Below, piece by piece: positions 55,884 through 64,000 of a DNA stretch of 64,000 bases; the first letter of the stretch is position 1, and each line of letters starts with the position of its first letter. The stretch comes from Mangrovimonas cancribranchiae (GTDB lineage: Bacteria; Bacteroidota; Bacteroidia; Flavobacteriales; Flavobacteriaceae), in contig NZ_CP136925.1 in assembly GCF_037126245.1 (NCBI RefSeq), forward strand, positions 1,170,001 through 1,234,000. The letters run 5' to 3'. The notes beneath the pieces were generated by a model. It worked only from the letters and a program-made list of their open reading frames with translations. It did not search any database and was not told where the DNA came from. The translations under genes were made by a program, and so were the position numbers.

Positions 55884-55917
55884 AAAAAAGCGCAACCAAT
55901 TTTGGTTGCGCTTTTTT
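55884..55917 (+). terminator. Hairpin terminator of dnaK
   Basis: A 16-bp stem (inner part GCGCAACCAA / TTGGTTGCGC) with a T-run after it lies 41 bases past the dnaK stop. The loop is only two bases, so the closing pairs must open in the RNA. Confidence 0.88.
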
Positions 55918-55921
55918 ATCT

Positions 55922-55984
55922 CTAATAAATCAAATTTATTAGTATTGTTTTTGCTATTGCATAACGTTTGTTATTATGAGCAAT
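55922..55984 (+). repeat. Two nested or adjacent hairpins after dnaK, possible repeat remnant
   Basis: CTAATAAAT-CAA-ATTTATTAG (55922-55942) is a perfect 9-bp inverted repeat. A second structure ATTGC-ATAAC-GTTT-GTTAT-tatga-GCAAT (55956-55984) pairs ten bases with a five-base bulge. The style resembles dispersed intergenic hairpin elements in some Bacteroidota genomes, but I cannot test copy number. No gene is seen between this and the LLM gene. Confidence 0.4.
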
Positions 55985-56062
55985 GGATGAGCCTTACTTG
56001 TTTGAGGTTCCTCTGTATTTATTGCAAATTTTATTTGCCATTCACAATATGAAATATTTATA

Positions 56063-57067
56063 ATGATAAAAATGAAAAAGAAAATAAGTTACTCCATATT
56101 AGAATTAGCAACGGTATCTGAGAATACGAGTATTCAGGAAACTTTTGCAAAAAGTTTAAACTTAGCACAGCATGCCGAAAAATTAGGTTATAATCGATTT
56201 TGGCTAGCCGAACACCATAATATGAAAAGTATAGCAAGTGCCGCAACAACAGTTTTAATGGGGTATATAGCAGGAGGTACCAAAACAATTAGAGTGGGAT
56301 CGGGAGGTATTATGTTACCAAACCATTCACCATTAATTGTTGCAGAACAGTTTGGTACTTTAGGCAATTTATATCCTAATCGAATTGATTTAGGCTTAGG
56401 TCGTGCGCCAGGTACCGATCAAGAAACAGCACATGAAATTCGTTCGGACAGAATGAAAGCCGTTTATCAATTTCCAGATGAGGTAGTTAAAATTCAACAG
56501 TATTTTTCATCCGAAAATAATAATAAAGTACGTAGTTATCTTTCGGAAGGTGTAAACGTCCCCATTTATATTTTAGGTTCAAGTACAGATAGTGCTTATG
56601 TTGCAGCCGAAAAAGGTTTACCATATGTATTTGCTAGTCATTTTGCACCTGCACAATTACAACAAGCTTTGGCAATTTATCATCAAAATTTTAAGCCATC
56701 AAAATATTTAGATAAACCTTACACAATAGCTGGAATAGGAGTTATTGCAGCCGATAGAAATGATGAAGCAAATCAATTAGCAACATCAATGTACAAAATG
56801 ATTTTAGGAGTTTTAACAGGGAATATCGACTACATAAAACCTCCAGTACCAATCACGTCCGAATTGCAAGGTATTATCAATCATCCAAAAGTACAACAAA
56901 TGACACAATGTAGTTTTATTGGCGATAAGGCGACGATAAAACAAGATGTTATTAAATTTATAGAGGACACACAAGTTGATGAGTTAATTGCTGTTTCTCA
57001 TATTTACGGTGAACCTGAACGTTTAAAATCTTTTGAGATTTTTGCTGAGATTATGAATGAGATATAG
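56063..57067 (+). CDS. LLM-class flavin-dependent monooxygenase (luciferase-like)
   Basis: This 334-residue protein belongs to the bacterial-luciferase-like oxidoreductases. Signature parts are AEKLGYNRFWLAEHHNM (about residues 35-51), the GSGGIMLPNHSPLIVAEQFGTL block, and the loop YPNRIDLGLGRAPGTD. These match the YtmO/MsnO8-like group of FMN-dependent monooxygenases of unknown substrate. The ATG at 56063 is one option; the next ATG at 56072 gives nearly the same protein. It has its own transcript after the dnaK terminator. Confidence 0.88.
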   Translation: MIKMKKKISYSILELATVSENTSIQETFAKSLNLAQHAEKLGYNRFWLAEHHNMKSIASAATTVLMGYIAGGTKTIRVGSGGIMLPNHSPLIVAEQFGTLGNLYPNRIDLGLGRAPGTDQETAHEIRSDRMKAVYQFPDEVVKIQQYFSSENNNKVRSYLSEGVNVPIYILGSSTDSAYVAAEKGLPYVFASHFAPAQLQQALAIYHQNFKPSKYLDKPYTIAGIGVIAADRNDEANQLATSMYKMILGVLTGNIDYIKPPVPITSELQGIINHPKVQQMTQCSFIGDKATIKQDVIKFIEDTQVDELIAVSHIYGEPERLKSFEIFAEIMNEI

Positions 57068-57178
57068 ATTTAAGGAACCTAAAATAATAATTTTTATAAG
57101 CCTTATATCTATAAATTTTATTTTGGTTCTTTCTTAGATTATCTATCAGAAATAAAATAAATCTCCTATTTTTATCCA

Positions 57179-58402
57179 ATGCAGTTTTCAACAAAAATAA
57201 CACCTACTTATTCACCAAAACGTTTGGCAGTTAAACTTAACGCTAAAGGAGAGCAATCTGTCGTAAAAGGACATCCATGGGTGTTTTCTAATAGTATTGT
57301 TAAGGTGAACGATAATGCCATAACAGGAGATTTGGCGATTATTTTCAGTAAAAATAAGAACAAACTTATTGGTTTAGGATTGTATGATATTAAATCACCT
57401 ATTCGCATTAAAATACTAGCTAATAAGCCCAATACTATAGATGAAAGTTTTTTCAAAACACAAATAGAAAAGGCGTTTCAAAAACGGGAACCATTATTAA
57501 AAACTAACACCAATAGTTACCGCTTGTTATTTGGCGAAAATGATGACTTTCCTGGATTGATAGCCGATGTTTATGCTTCGGTTTTGGTAGTGAAATTATA
57601 TTCTGAAATATGGTTGCCGTATTTGCATCAAATACTTCCGCATTTGCAAACTATTTCTAATGTTAAAACTGTTATTATTAGATTAAGTAGGCAATTGCAA
57701 CACTCTAAAAGTCATAACTTACAAGATGGAGATGTCGTTTTTGGAACATTGGAAAACGACGTGATTCAGTTTGTAGAACATGGTGTTAATTTTTCTGCCA
57801 ATGTAATAAAAGGTCATAAAACAGGTTATTTTTTAGATCATCGAGCCAATAGAAAGCAAGTAGGCGAGTGGAGTATGCATAAAACTGTGTTAGATGTTTT
57901 TTCGTATGCTGGTGGATTTTCGGTTCATGCCTTATATAATAAAGCTTCTGAGGTGACAAGTTTAGATATTAGTCAGCAAGCATTAAACATTGCTATAGAA
58001 AATGGTAAACTCAATAACTATTCAGGAATACATAAAACCATAGCAGGAGATGCATTTCAGGAACTTCAAAAATTAATTAAACGTAAAAAAATATATGATG
58101 TTGTTGTGATAGACCCACCTAGTTTTGCCAAACAAGCGTCAGAAATTGATTTAGCGAAGAAAAAGTATGCCCAATTAGCTGAATTAGGCGAGCAACTTAC
58201 TGCAAAAAATGGGTTGTTAGTTTTAGCATCGTGTTCATCAAGAGTATCTTCGCAAGCGTTTTTTGATATCAATACGCGAGTTTTAAAGCAATTACAAAGA
58301 CCATTTACTGTTGTTTTAAAAACCACTCACGATGTAGATCATCCTGTCTCATTTCCAGAAGGCGCCTATTTAAAATGTGGTTATTATAGATTTCAGGATT
58401 AA
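57179..58402 (+). CDS. RlmI-like 23S rRNA (cytosine-C5) methyltransferase
   Basis: This 407-residue protein has an N-terminal PUA domain (GEQSVVKGHPWVFSNSIVKV, residues 24-43), a central RlmI domain, and a C-terminal class I methyltransferase. The last holds the SAM motif VLDVFSYAGGFSVHAL and the catalytic motif VVIDPPSFAK, both typical of the RlmI/RlmK family that methylates C1962 of 23S rRNA. The sequence does not tell the exact base. An imperfect inverted repeat (AACCTAAAATAA / TTATTTTGGTT) lies in the 111-base gap upstream. Confidence 0.88.
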   Translation: MQFSTKITPTYSPKRLAVKLNAKGEQSVVKGHPWVFSNSIVKVNDNAITGDLAIIFSKNKNKLIGLGLYDIKSPIRIKILANKPNTIDESFFKTQIEKAFQKREPLLKTNTNSYRLLFGENDDFPGLIADVYASVLVVKLYSEIWLPYLHQILPHLQTISNVKTVIIRLSRQLQHSKSHNLQDGDVVFGTLENDVIQFVEHGVNFSANVIKGHKTGYFLDHRANRKQVGEWSMHKTVLDVFSYAGGFSVHALYNKASEVTSLDISQQALNIAIENGKLNNYSGIHKTIAGDAFQELQKLIKRKKIYDVVVIDPPSFAKQASEIDLAKKKYAQLAELGEQLTAKNGLLVLASCSSRVSSQAFFDINTRVLKQLQRPFTVVLKTTHDVDHPVSFPEGAYLKCGYYRFQD

Positions 58403-58411
58403 TTCACTTGT

Positions 58412-58448
58412 TTAAATATTATGCATGCATAATATTTAACTATATTTG
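58412..58448 (+). promoter_or_regulatory. 28-bp perfect palindrome and -7 box before nitronate monooxygenase gene
   Basis: Bases 58412-58425 (TTAAATATTATGCA) are exactly complementary in reverse to 58426-58439, a perfect 14+14 palindrome. TATATTTG (58441-58448) follows one base later and matches TAnnTTTG, so the palindrome covers the promoter spacer and probably is an operator. There is no T-run, so it is not a terminator. Confidence 0.7.
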
Positions 58449-58466
58449 TAGCACAAGTTTTTTATT

Positions 58467-59417
58467 ATGACACAAACTAAACTTACAGAAATGTTAGGGA
58501 TTCAACATCCCATAATCATGGCACCTATGTTTTTGGTATCAAACGTAGCTATGGTAAAAGAAGCGATGAACAGTGGTATTGCTGGATGCATACCCGCATT
58601 AAATTACCGTACTTTAGAAGAATTACGTGAAGCTATTAGAGAATTAAAAGCAGCCAAACCTAAAGGTGGTTCATTTGGATTTAATTTAATAGTCAATCAA
58701 TCCAACCCAAAATCATCAAAACAATTAGAGGTTTTATGTGATGAAGGTTGCGATTTTATTATCACATCATTAGGGAATCCTAAGGAAACCATTGAAAAAG
58801 CTCACGAAGTAGGAATAAAAGTATTTTGCGATATTACCGATTTAAAATATGCGCAAAAGGTAGAAAGTTTAGGTGCAGATGCTGTTATTGCTGTAAATAA
58901 TAGGGCAGGAGGGCATCGCGGTAATTTATCACCAAAAGCATTAATAGAGCTATTAAACAAGAACTGTAATATTCCTGTAATTTCTGCTGGCGGTGTTGGT
59001 AGCAAGGCAGAATTAGATAATGTATTGTCTTATGGTGCTATTGGTGCTTCTATTGGAAGTGTATTTATTGCATCGATTGAAGCAGGTGTTACCGATGAAT
59101 ATAAACAAGCTTGTGTAGACTATGATGCCGATGATATTGTAGTAACCGAGCGTATTTCTGGAACACCTTGTACGGTTATCAATACACCTTATCAACAGAA
59201 AATAGGTACTAAGTCGCCTTGGTTAGAGCGTATGCTTAATAAAAATAAAAAACTAAAAAAATGGGTGAAAATGTTTCGTTTTTATATAGGTATGAAAGCG
59301 ACCGAAAAGGCTGCTAAAAAAGCGACTTACAAAACTGTTTGGGTAGCAGGACCAAGTATTGAGCATACCACAGAAATTTTGCCTGTTAAAAAAATTGTAT
59401 CTAAACTCATTTCTTGA
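58467..59417 (+). CDS. Nitronate monooxygenase-family flavin oxidoreductase
   Basis: This 316-residue TIM-barrel FMN enzyme resembles nitronate monooxygenases and enoyl-ACP reductase FabK. The barrel start is HPIIMAPMFLVSNVAMVKEA. The FMN and active-site His is in NNRAGGHRGNLSP, and the FMN-phosphate loop is ISAGGVGSKAELDNVLSYGA. The C-terminal 60 residues extend beyond the barrel. Substrates could be nitroalkanes, lipids or quinones. The conspicuous palindrome over its promoter suggests tight control by an unknown regulator encoded elsewhere. Confidence 0.85.
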   Translation: MTQTKLTEMLGIQHPIIMAPMFLVSNVAMVKEAMNSGIAGCIPALNYRTLEELREAIRELKAAKPKGGSFGFNLIVNQSNPKSSKQLEVLCDEGCDFIITSLGNPKETIEKAHEVGIKVFCDITDLKYAQKVESLGADAVIAVNNRAGGHRGNLSPKALIELLNKNCNIPVISAGGVGSKAELDNVLSYGAIGASIGSVFIASIEAGVTDEYKQACVDYDADDIVVTERISGTPCTVINTPYQQKIGTKSPWLERMLNKNKKLKKWVKMFRFYIGMKATEKAAKKATYKTVWVAGPSIEHTTEILPVKKIVSKLIS

Positions 59418-59464
59418 TTTTAGAAGTTATGTTAACAAAGCTGTTGATAAATCTAGAAACACTA

Positions 59465-59495
59465 TTGTAAAAGAAGTTGCTTTATACTATCTTTG
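59465..59495 (+). promoter_or_regulatory. Consensus promoter of the 58-residue membrane protein
   Basis: TTG (59465-59467), a 20-base spacer and TATCTTTG (59488-59495) match the Bacteroidota consensus well. The ATG follows 21 bases after the -7 box. Confidence 0.75.
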
Positions 59496-59516
59496 CAGTA
59501 TTATAAAAAATAAGCC

Positions 59517-59693
59517 ATGTTTGAATTTGACCAATATTTAGGATTTTTAGCATTTTTAACCATCTTAACCATAGGATTTTGGTTAATGATTTTTTTAGTA
59601 ACTATTGTTGTTCCTTACTGGATTTTTGGTTCAGCTATCGAGCGTTTTAAAGAAATTCGTGAAGAGAAAAAAGCTAAAAGAGCTCAAAAATAA
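59517..59693 (+). CDS. 58-residue membrane protein, function unknown
   Basis: This short frame (ATG 59517, TAA ending 59693) is preceded by a good promoter and followed by a hairpin terminator, which supports a real gene. The protein has two near-continuous hydrophobic helices in about residues 8-40 (LGFLAFLTILTIGFWLMIFL, then VTIVVPYWIFGS) and a strongly basic, charged tail (ERFKEIREEKKAKRAQK) expected in the cytoplasm. No family is recognised. Many such small single- or double-span proteins bind larger membrane complexes; here there is no neighbour that names a partner. Confidence 0.7.
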   Translation: MFEFDQYLGFLAFLTILTIGFWLMIFLVTIVVPYWIFGSAIERFKEIREEKKAKRAQK

Positions 59694-59715
59694 ATATTGT
59701 TTATATAAAAAAACT

Positions 59716-59744
59716 AAAGGAAGCCATTTGGCTTCCTTTTTTTA
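59716..59744. terminator. Hairpin terminator between 58-residue gene and TonB-type receptor gene
   Basis: An 11-bp stem AAAGGAAGCCA / TGGCTTCCTTT with a two-base loop and T-run lies 22 bases after the small gene. An A-run on the other side makes it usable by the convergent receptor gene. Confidence 0.85.
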
Positions 59745-59762
59745 TGCTTGTTTGTGAGTTTC

Positions 59763-62279
59763 TTATCCTTGAAACTCCATATCATCATTCATTCCGCCAC
59801 CATTTCTGTTGCCTCTTTGACGCTGTTTTTGTTGATTAAACCTGTAAATAAAAGATAGGTTTATTTGGCGTTGTCTCCATTGTGATTCTCTGTAACGAGT
59901 AAAAGATTCTGTAGTTGTTAAGGAGTTTCTTTTTCTAGAATTAAGTAAATCTCTTACGTTTAAAGAAATTGTAGCATTATTATTTAAAAACTCTTTACTA
60001 AAAGCTAAATCCATAGAAAAAATACCATCGGTATCAGATTGGGCATCTTGTCTTGCACCTCTGTAATGTGCGTTTGTTTGCCAATCGATTTCCCATGGTA
60101 AGGTAACTTTAGAGCTAAATCTAGCAAACCAGCTATTATTCTCTGTACTGTAATCTACGTTATTAAATTCTCCATCTGTTTTAAATTGAAAGAAGTTAAA
60201 ACTCGAGTTTAAACGCAACCATTTTTTAGGGTTATACATTACACCAAGTTCGGCACCGGTACGTTGGTTTGTTGCTAAGTTTACAGGAATAGTTCTAACA
60301 ACATTAGTACCATTTACCTGAATTCCCTCTTCGATCCAATCAAAAGAATCTGTTTCATGTTGGTAATAAACCGATGTTGTAAAAGTTAATTTATCCCAAC
60401 GTTTTAGGTAACCTAAATCGAAAGCACTTGCAAATGCTGGTTGTAAATTAGGGTTTCCCTGGAACACATTAGTTCTACTAGAACGTGTAGGGAAAGGATT
60501 GATAAACCAACCGCGTGGACGGTTAATTCGCCTGTTATATCCGGCTGAAATGCTTTCTTCTGTGTCTGAATCTTCGCCACTTAAATTATAAATAACATTT
60601 ACTGTTGGGAATAGCCCTAGGTAATTATTGTCAAAATCGGTATCAATAGGAAAACCATACGTATCATTTAATTCTTGATCGGTTAATCTTGAATCTATTT
60701 TTCCTTTAAGCTGTGTGTGTTCTAAACGTAACCCAAGTAAAAATGAAAATTTACCAAACTTAGTTCCGTATTGCGAGTAAATAGCATTAACATTTTCATC
60801 ATAATCAAATACATTTGTATATTGATCATTAATTATCATTTCTCCTGTATCTGTATCTTCTTGTACTAAACGATAATCGGTTACTTCATTTTCAAAGTTA
60901 CCACGATAACCCGCTTCAAATCTTGAATTTTCCCCTAAAGGCAATACATAATCGGCTTGAATTAAATATTCTTTTTGATCTTCTTGAGTAAACTCTTGCT
61001 CAATTTGAAAGGGCTCAGGATTTGCGTTATTGGTAAAAATATAGTCTTCATTTAAGTAGGTAAACTGCTCTTCAGAATCGTTTTCATATTGAAAATCGAC
61101 GGTTAATTTATGGTCGCGATCGTCACCAAATTGGTTTTGATAATTTAATGAAATTTGATAGCTATTATCTTCTTCATTTTGATCTTCACGGCGTAGCGTT
61201 TTTTCAGTTGGAGTATTATCTCTAAATCGATCTGTATTGTTAATAGATAAATCAGCATCTTCACCATATCGGTAAAAAATACTACCTGTTATAGAAGATT
61301 TATCGGTAAGGAAATATTCCATACCAATATTTGCATTGTAATTACGGTTTAAGCGTTCTACTTCTTGATCTTCACGAATACGCTCATCTGCAAGGAATCC
61401 ATTTTCATCTGGTACATCAAAGTAAGTCGCATCTGAAAAATTTGTTCTTGGTGCATCAAAATAACGCCAGCCTAAATTGGCAAAGAGGTTATATTTTTCT
61501 TTACGATAGTTTAAGTTAGCCGATAATCCCGCATTATCTGGATGTCCTAAAGTTAGGTTTACAGAACCGTTAAATCCTAGGGTTTCTTTTTGGCGTAGAA
61601 TAATATTTAAAATACCGGCAGTTCCTTCGGCATCATATCGTGCCGATGGTGATGTAATAACTTCTACACGCTCAATAGCTTCGGCAGGTAATTGACTTAA
61701 AATATTGGTGTCGCCAAAGCCAGCCATAGCTGATGGTTTTCCGTTAATTAAAATACGGACATTTTCGTTACCACGAAGGCTAATGGCACCTTCAATATCT
61801 ACAGAAACAGAGGGTACATTATTTAGAGCGTCGCTTACGGTTCCTCCAGCAGTGGTAAGGTCTTTACCAATATTGTATACTTTTTTATCTAGTTTTATTT
61901 CAACGGTAGTACGTTCGGCTATAATTTCTACTTCATCTAATGCTTGTGCGCTTTCTTCTAAAATTATGGTGCCAAGGTTAGTATCTGTAGTTAATTCTTT
62001 ATTTTCAAAAGTTTTTTTTGTGAATGAGATAAATTCAACAGAGACATCGTAAGTACCGCTTTTAACAGGAATACTAAAGTTCCCATCTAGGTCAGTAATA
62101 CCACCAGTAACAATTTTGTTTTCAATTTTACTAAAAAACGCTACGGTAGCATATTCTAAAGGTTGTTTAGTGGCTTTGTCCACCACTTTACCAGTAATGG
62201 TGACTTCCTTTTTGTTTTGAGCGTGACTCGTAGTAAATGAAAGAATGGCAATTGCAATGCCAAAAAAGAATTTATTCAT
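59763..62279 (-). CDS. TonB-dependent-type outer-membrane receptor (OMP_b-brl_3)
   Basis: This 838-residue outer-membrane protein has a signal peptide (ending SHAQ), a carboxypeptidase regulatory-like Ig domain (KKEVTITGKVVDKATKQPLE, residues 22-110), a plug (AGGTVSDALNNVPSVSVDIE, VRILINGKPSAM, AEAIERVEVITSPSARYDAE), and a large barrel. The Gly/Asn/Arg-rich end is QRGNRNGGGMNDDMEFQG. No SusD-like lipoprotein is adjacent, so it is not a classic SusC/D unit. It belongs to the outer-membrane-beta-barrel family common in Flavobacteria; the ligand is unknown. A TACTTTTG -7 box (minus strand, 62312-62305) lies upstream. Confidence 0.88.
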   Translation of the reverse strand: MNKFFFGIAIAILSFTTSHAQNKKEVTITGKVVDKATKQPLEYATVAFFSKIENKIVTGGITDLDGNFSIPVKSGTYDVSVEFISFTKKTFENKELTTDTNLGTIILEESAQALDEVEIIAERTTVEIKLDKKVYNIGKDLTTAGGTVSDALNNVPSVSVDIEGAISLRGNENVRILINGKPSAMAGFGDTNILSQLPAEAIERVEVITSPSARYDAEGTAGILNIILRQKETLGFNGSVNLTLGHPDNAGLSANLNYRKEKYNLFANLGWRYFDAPRTNFSDATYFDVPDENGFLADERIREDQEVERLNRNYNANIGMEYFLTDKSSITGSIFYRYGEDADLSINNTDRFRDNTPTEKTLRREDQNEEDNSYQISLNYQNQFGDDRDHKLTVDFQYENDSEEQFTYLNEDYIFTNNANPEPFQIEQEFTQEDQKEYLIQADYVLPLGENSRFEAGYRGNFENEVTDYRLVQEDTDTGEMIINDQYTNVFDYDENVNAIYSQYGTKFGKFSFLLGLRLEHTQLKGKIDSRLTDQELNDTYGFPIDTDFDNNYLGLFPTVNVIYNLSGEDSDTEESISAGYNRRINRPRGWFINPFPTRSSRTNVFQGNPNLQPAFASAFDLGYLKRWDKLTFTTSVYYQHETDSFDWIEEGIQVNGTNVVRTIPVNLATNQRTGAELGVMYNPKKWLRLNSSFNFFQFKTDGEFNNVDYSTENNSWFARFSSKVTLPWEIDWQTNAHYRGARQDAQSDTDGIFSMDLAFSKEFLNNNATISLNVRDLLNSRKRNSLTTTESFTRYRESQWRQRQINLSFIYRFNQQKQRQRGNRNGGGMNDDMEFQG

Positions 62280-62383
62280 GGTTGTAGTTTTCTTTTTAGG
62301 ACTGCAAAAGTAAATTATGGTTTAGTGGGCTTTGGTTAAATGTATGTTAAATAAAGCGCCCAACTAGTAGGGTTTCGTTAAAA

Positions 62384-62725
62384 CTAAATAATGGTTTTAA
62401 TGTTTTCTGGTGGACGACCTACAACAGCTTTATCACCATTAATAACTATAGGTCTTTCTATTAGTTTTGGGTTTGTAACCATGGCTTTAATTAAAGCGTC
62501 ATCAGAAAGTTCTTTTCCTTTATAATCAGATTTCCAAATGGCTTCATTTTTTCTAATTAAATCGATAGGAGTGATGCCTAATTTTTTAATAATTTGAGTT
62601 AATTCTTCTTCTGTTGGAACATCATTTAAGTATTTAACAACTTTAAATTCTTTTCCTGAATTTTCTAAAATGCTTAAGCCTTCTCTAGACTTACTGCATC
62701 TTGGGTTGTGGTATATGGTAATCAT
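62384..62725 (-). CDS. arsC: Arsenate reductase (glutaredoxin-type, ArsC family)
   Basis: This 113-residue protein has a thioredoxin-like fold with catalytic Cys10 in NPRCSKSR, and the late Arg in ERPIVINGDKAVVGRPPE matches the ArsC phosphate/arsenate site. It would reduce arsenate to arsenite with glutaredoxin and glutathione, although some YffB/Spx-like homologues have other roles. No arsenite pump or ArsR regulator is adjacent, so a resistance role is uncertain. It lies 24 bases downstream of the prfB stop on the same strand. Confidence 0.85.
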   Translation of the reverse strand: MITIYHNPRCSKSREGLSILENSGKEFKVVKYLNDVPTEEELTQIIKKLGITPIDLIRKNEAIWKSDYKGKELSDDALIKAMVTNPKLIERPIVINGDKAVVGRPPENIKTII

Positions 62726-62749
62726 TATTTTAAAGTTTTAATTAAAGAG

Positions 62750-63860
62750 TTATAAGGTTTCTTGGTCTTCGGTTTTTTGTCCCATCATCATAAGATAGGC
62801 TTTTAAAAATTCTTCAAGATTACCATCCATTACTGCATCTACATTGCCTGTTTCATGGCCCGTTCTAACATCTTTTACTAATTTATACGGATGCATGACA
62901 TAATTTCTTATTTGGCTTCCCCATTCAATTTTCATTTTGTCGGCTTCAATATCCTCGCGTTGTTCCATGCGTTTTTGTAATTCAATTTCATATAATTGAG
63001 ACTTTAGCATTTGCATAGCCCGAGCACGGTTATCGTGTTGCGAACGTGTTTCTGAACATGAAATTTGAATTCCGGTGGGTTTGTGTGTTAATTGTACCTT
63101 TGTTTCTACTTTGTTAACATTTTGGCCACCAGCACCACTAGATCTAGCGGTTGTAATTTCTATATCGGCAGGATTGATGTCGATTTCTATACTGTCATCT
63201 ACTAACGGATACACATAAACCGAAGCAAAACTAGTGTGGCGTTTGGCATTACTATCAAATGGCGAAATACGCACTAAACGATGTACGCCGTTTTCACCTT
63301 TTAGCCAACCAAAAGCAAAATCGCCTTCAATTTCTATAGTTACCGTTTTTATTCCAGCAACATCACCTTCTTGATGGTTAAGTTCTTTTACTTTAAACCC
63401 ACTTTTTTCAGCATACATTAAGTACATACGCATTAGCATACTTGCCCAATCACAACTTTCTGTTCCTCCAGCACCGGCGGTTATTTGTAATACAGCACTT
63501 AAATCGTCGCCTTCATCAGAAAGCATATTCTTAAACTCTAATTCCTCAATTAAAGTAATTGCTTTATCAAATCTAGATTGGACATCTTCGGCAGTGGCTT
63601 CCTCTTCTTTATAAAACTCATAAATCACCTCTAAGTCTTCAACAAGTGTTTTAGATGAATTATAATCCTCGACCCATTTTTTCTTGGTTCGTAAGGATTT
63701 CATGATTTTTTCTGCGGCTTGCGAGTCGTTCCAGAAATTAGGGTCGAAGGTTTGCTCTTCTTCGTTTTGTATTTCAATAAGTTTTTTATCTATGTCAAAG
63801 ATAGTGCCTTAGTTTGTCAAGGCGGGTGTTAAGATCTTTAATTTGATCTGAAGTAATCAT
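62750..63860 (-). CDS. prfB: Peptide chain release factor 2, with programmed +1 frameshift
   Basis: The gene starts at ATG 63860. After 21 codons the frame reads AGG CAC TAT CTT TGA C, and the TGA (63797-63795) is bypassed by a +1 shift. From GAC at 63796 the second frame encodes 348 residues, giving a protein of about 369 residues. The motif SPF (near 199-201) is the RF2 tripeptide that reads UGA/UAA, and GGQ ([16 protein letters not shown], near 243) is the peptidyl-hydrolysis motif. The same CTTTGAC slip site and AGG three codons before it are used by E. coli prfB, where low RF2 causes shifting, an autoregulatory loop. The apparent ORF from 63703 is only the C-terminal part. Confidence 0.94.
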
Positions 63861-63948
63861 ATTGTAGTCATTTTCTACAAAAATAACATTTAAAATATGA
63901 GGATAAAATAAAATCTTCCTATTAATTTAGTAGTCAAAAATTACACAG

Positions 63949-64000
63949 ATGATAGATTTAAGAAGTGATACCGTAACAAAGCCAACAAAAGGCATGTTAG
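63949..64000 (+). CDS. ltaE: Low-specificity L-threonine aldolase, N-terminus only
   Basis: The final 52 bases encode MIDLRSDTVTKPTKGML from an ATG at 63949, which runs off the window. The opening is nearly invariant in PLP-dependent threonine aldolases, which split threonine into glycine and acetaldehyde. It is divergent from prfB by 88 bases. Nothing beyond 17 codons can be seen. Confidence 0.85.
   Translation, partial: MIDLRSDTVTKPTKGML

Noticed and set aside
62750-63703. prfB taken as broken by an internal TGA, or starting at 63703
   Set aside because: The TGA lies in the exact CTT-TGA-C slip site and the upstream frame encodes the usual RF2 N-terminus, so it is programmed, not a mutation.
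1-64000. Insertion sequences, prophage genes, CRISPR arrays, biosynthetic or defence islands
   Set aside because: No transposase, integrase, phage structural, Cas, restriction or toxin-antitoxin gene pattern, and no regularly spaced direct repeats, were found.

Overview
The window is chromosomal DNA of a member of the Bacteroidota, almost certainly a marine-type Flavobacteriaceae. The support is low GC, very AT-rich intergenic DNA, leaders without Shine-Dalgarno sequences, TAnnTTTG-type -7 promoter boxes, and characteristic families: BshB1 for bacillithiol, PCMD and TonB/OMP_b-brl outer-membrane proteins, M28 lipoprotein peptidases, DUF3108, and many Lol-type lipoproteins. Coding density is high. 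I see no insertion sequence, prophage, CRISPR array or rRNA operon; two tRNA genes are present. Most of the region is housekeeping, with small accessory patches.

Layout. 0-1 kb: the end of a thioredoxin-fold gene and the C-terminal remnant of an alpha/beta hydrolase. 1-6.2 kb: a minus-strand tetR-ABC-HlyD-TolC export operon with a perfect palindromic operator over its promoter. 6.4-8.2 kb: a beta-barrel protein and a PCMD lipoprotein. 8.2-9.1 kb: bshB1 and tRNA-His. 9.1-14.5 kb: a methyltransferase, two tandem M28 peptidases, envelope proteins of unknown function, and tRNA-Ser. 14.7-20.3 kb: a succinate/acetate CoA-transferase divergent from an AraC regulator, a nitroreductase, a DegT-type aminotransferase and a lipoprotein. 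20.3-26.5 kb: the collinear ftsK-lolA-lptF/G-ribB group. 26.5-31.9 kb: a DgkA-type kinase, a peroxiredoxin-thioredoxin operon, an NhaC antiporter, and a Cys/Met PLP enzyme divergent from an Lrp regulator.

32-46.9 kb: lpdA, a GYF_2-like protein, an ECF sigma factor followed by a 58-codon gene and an MscS channel, pabB-tilS-dsbD, adenine deaminase, a CocE/S15 hydrolase, a PAP2 phosphatase and a YifB/ComM ATPase. 47-53.7 kb: a membrane-protein/histidine-kinase module, an RluA synthase, panB, an NTF2-like protein, sdaA and a barrel-only Omp85 protein. 53.9-64 kb: dnaK, a luciferase-like monooxygenase, an RlmI-type methyltransferase, a nitronate monooxygenase behind a 28-bp perfect palindrome, a 58-codon membrane protein, a TonB-type receptor, arsC, prfB with its programmed +1 frameshift, and the first 17 codons of a threonine aldolase.

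No clearly new multi-gene system is evident. The best leads are the export ATPase that has lost most nucleotide-binding motifs, the 28-bp palindrome before the nitronate monooxygenase gene, the sigma factor/58-residue protein/MscS module, and the histidine kinase without a response regulator.
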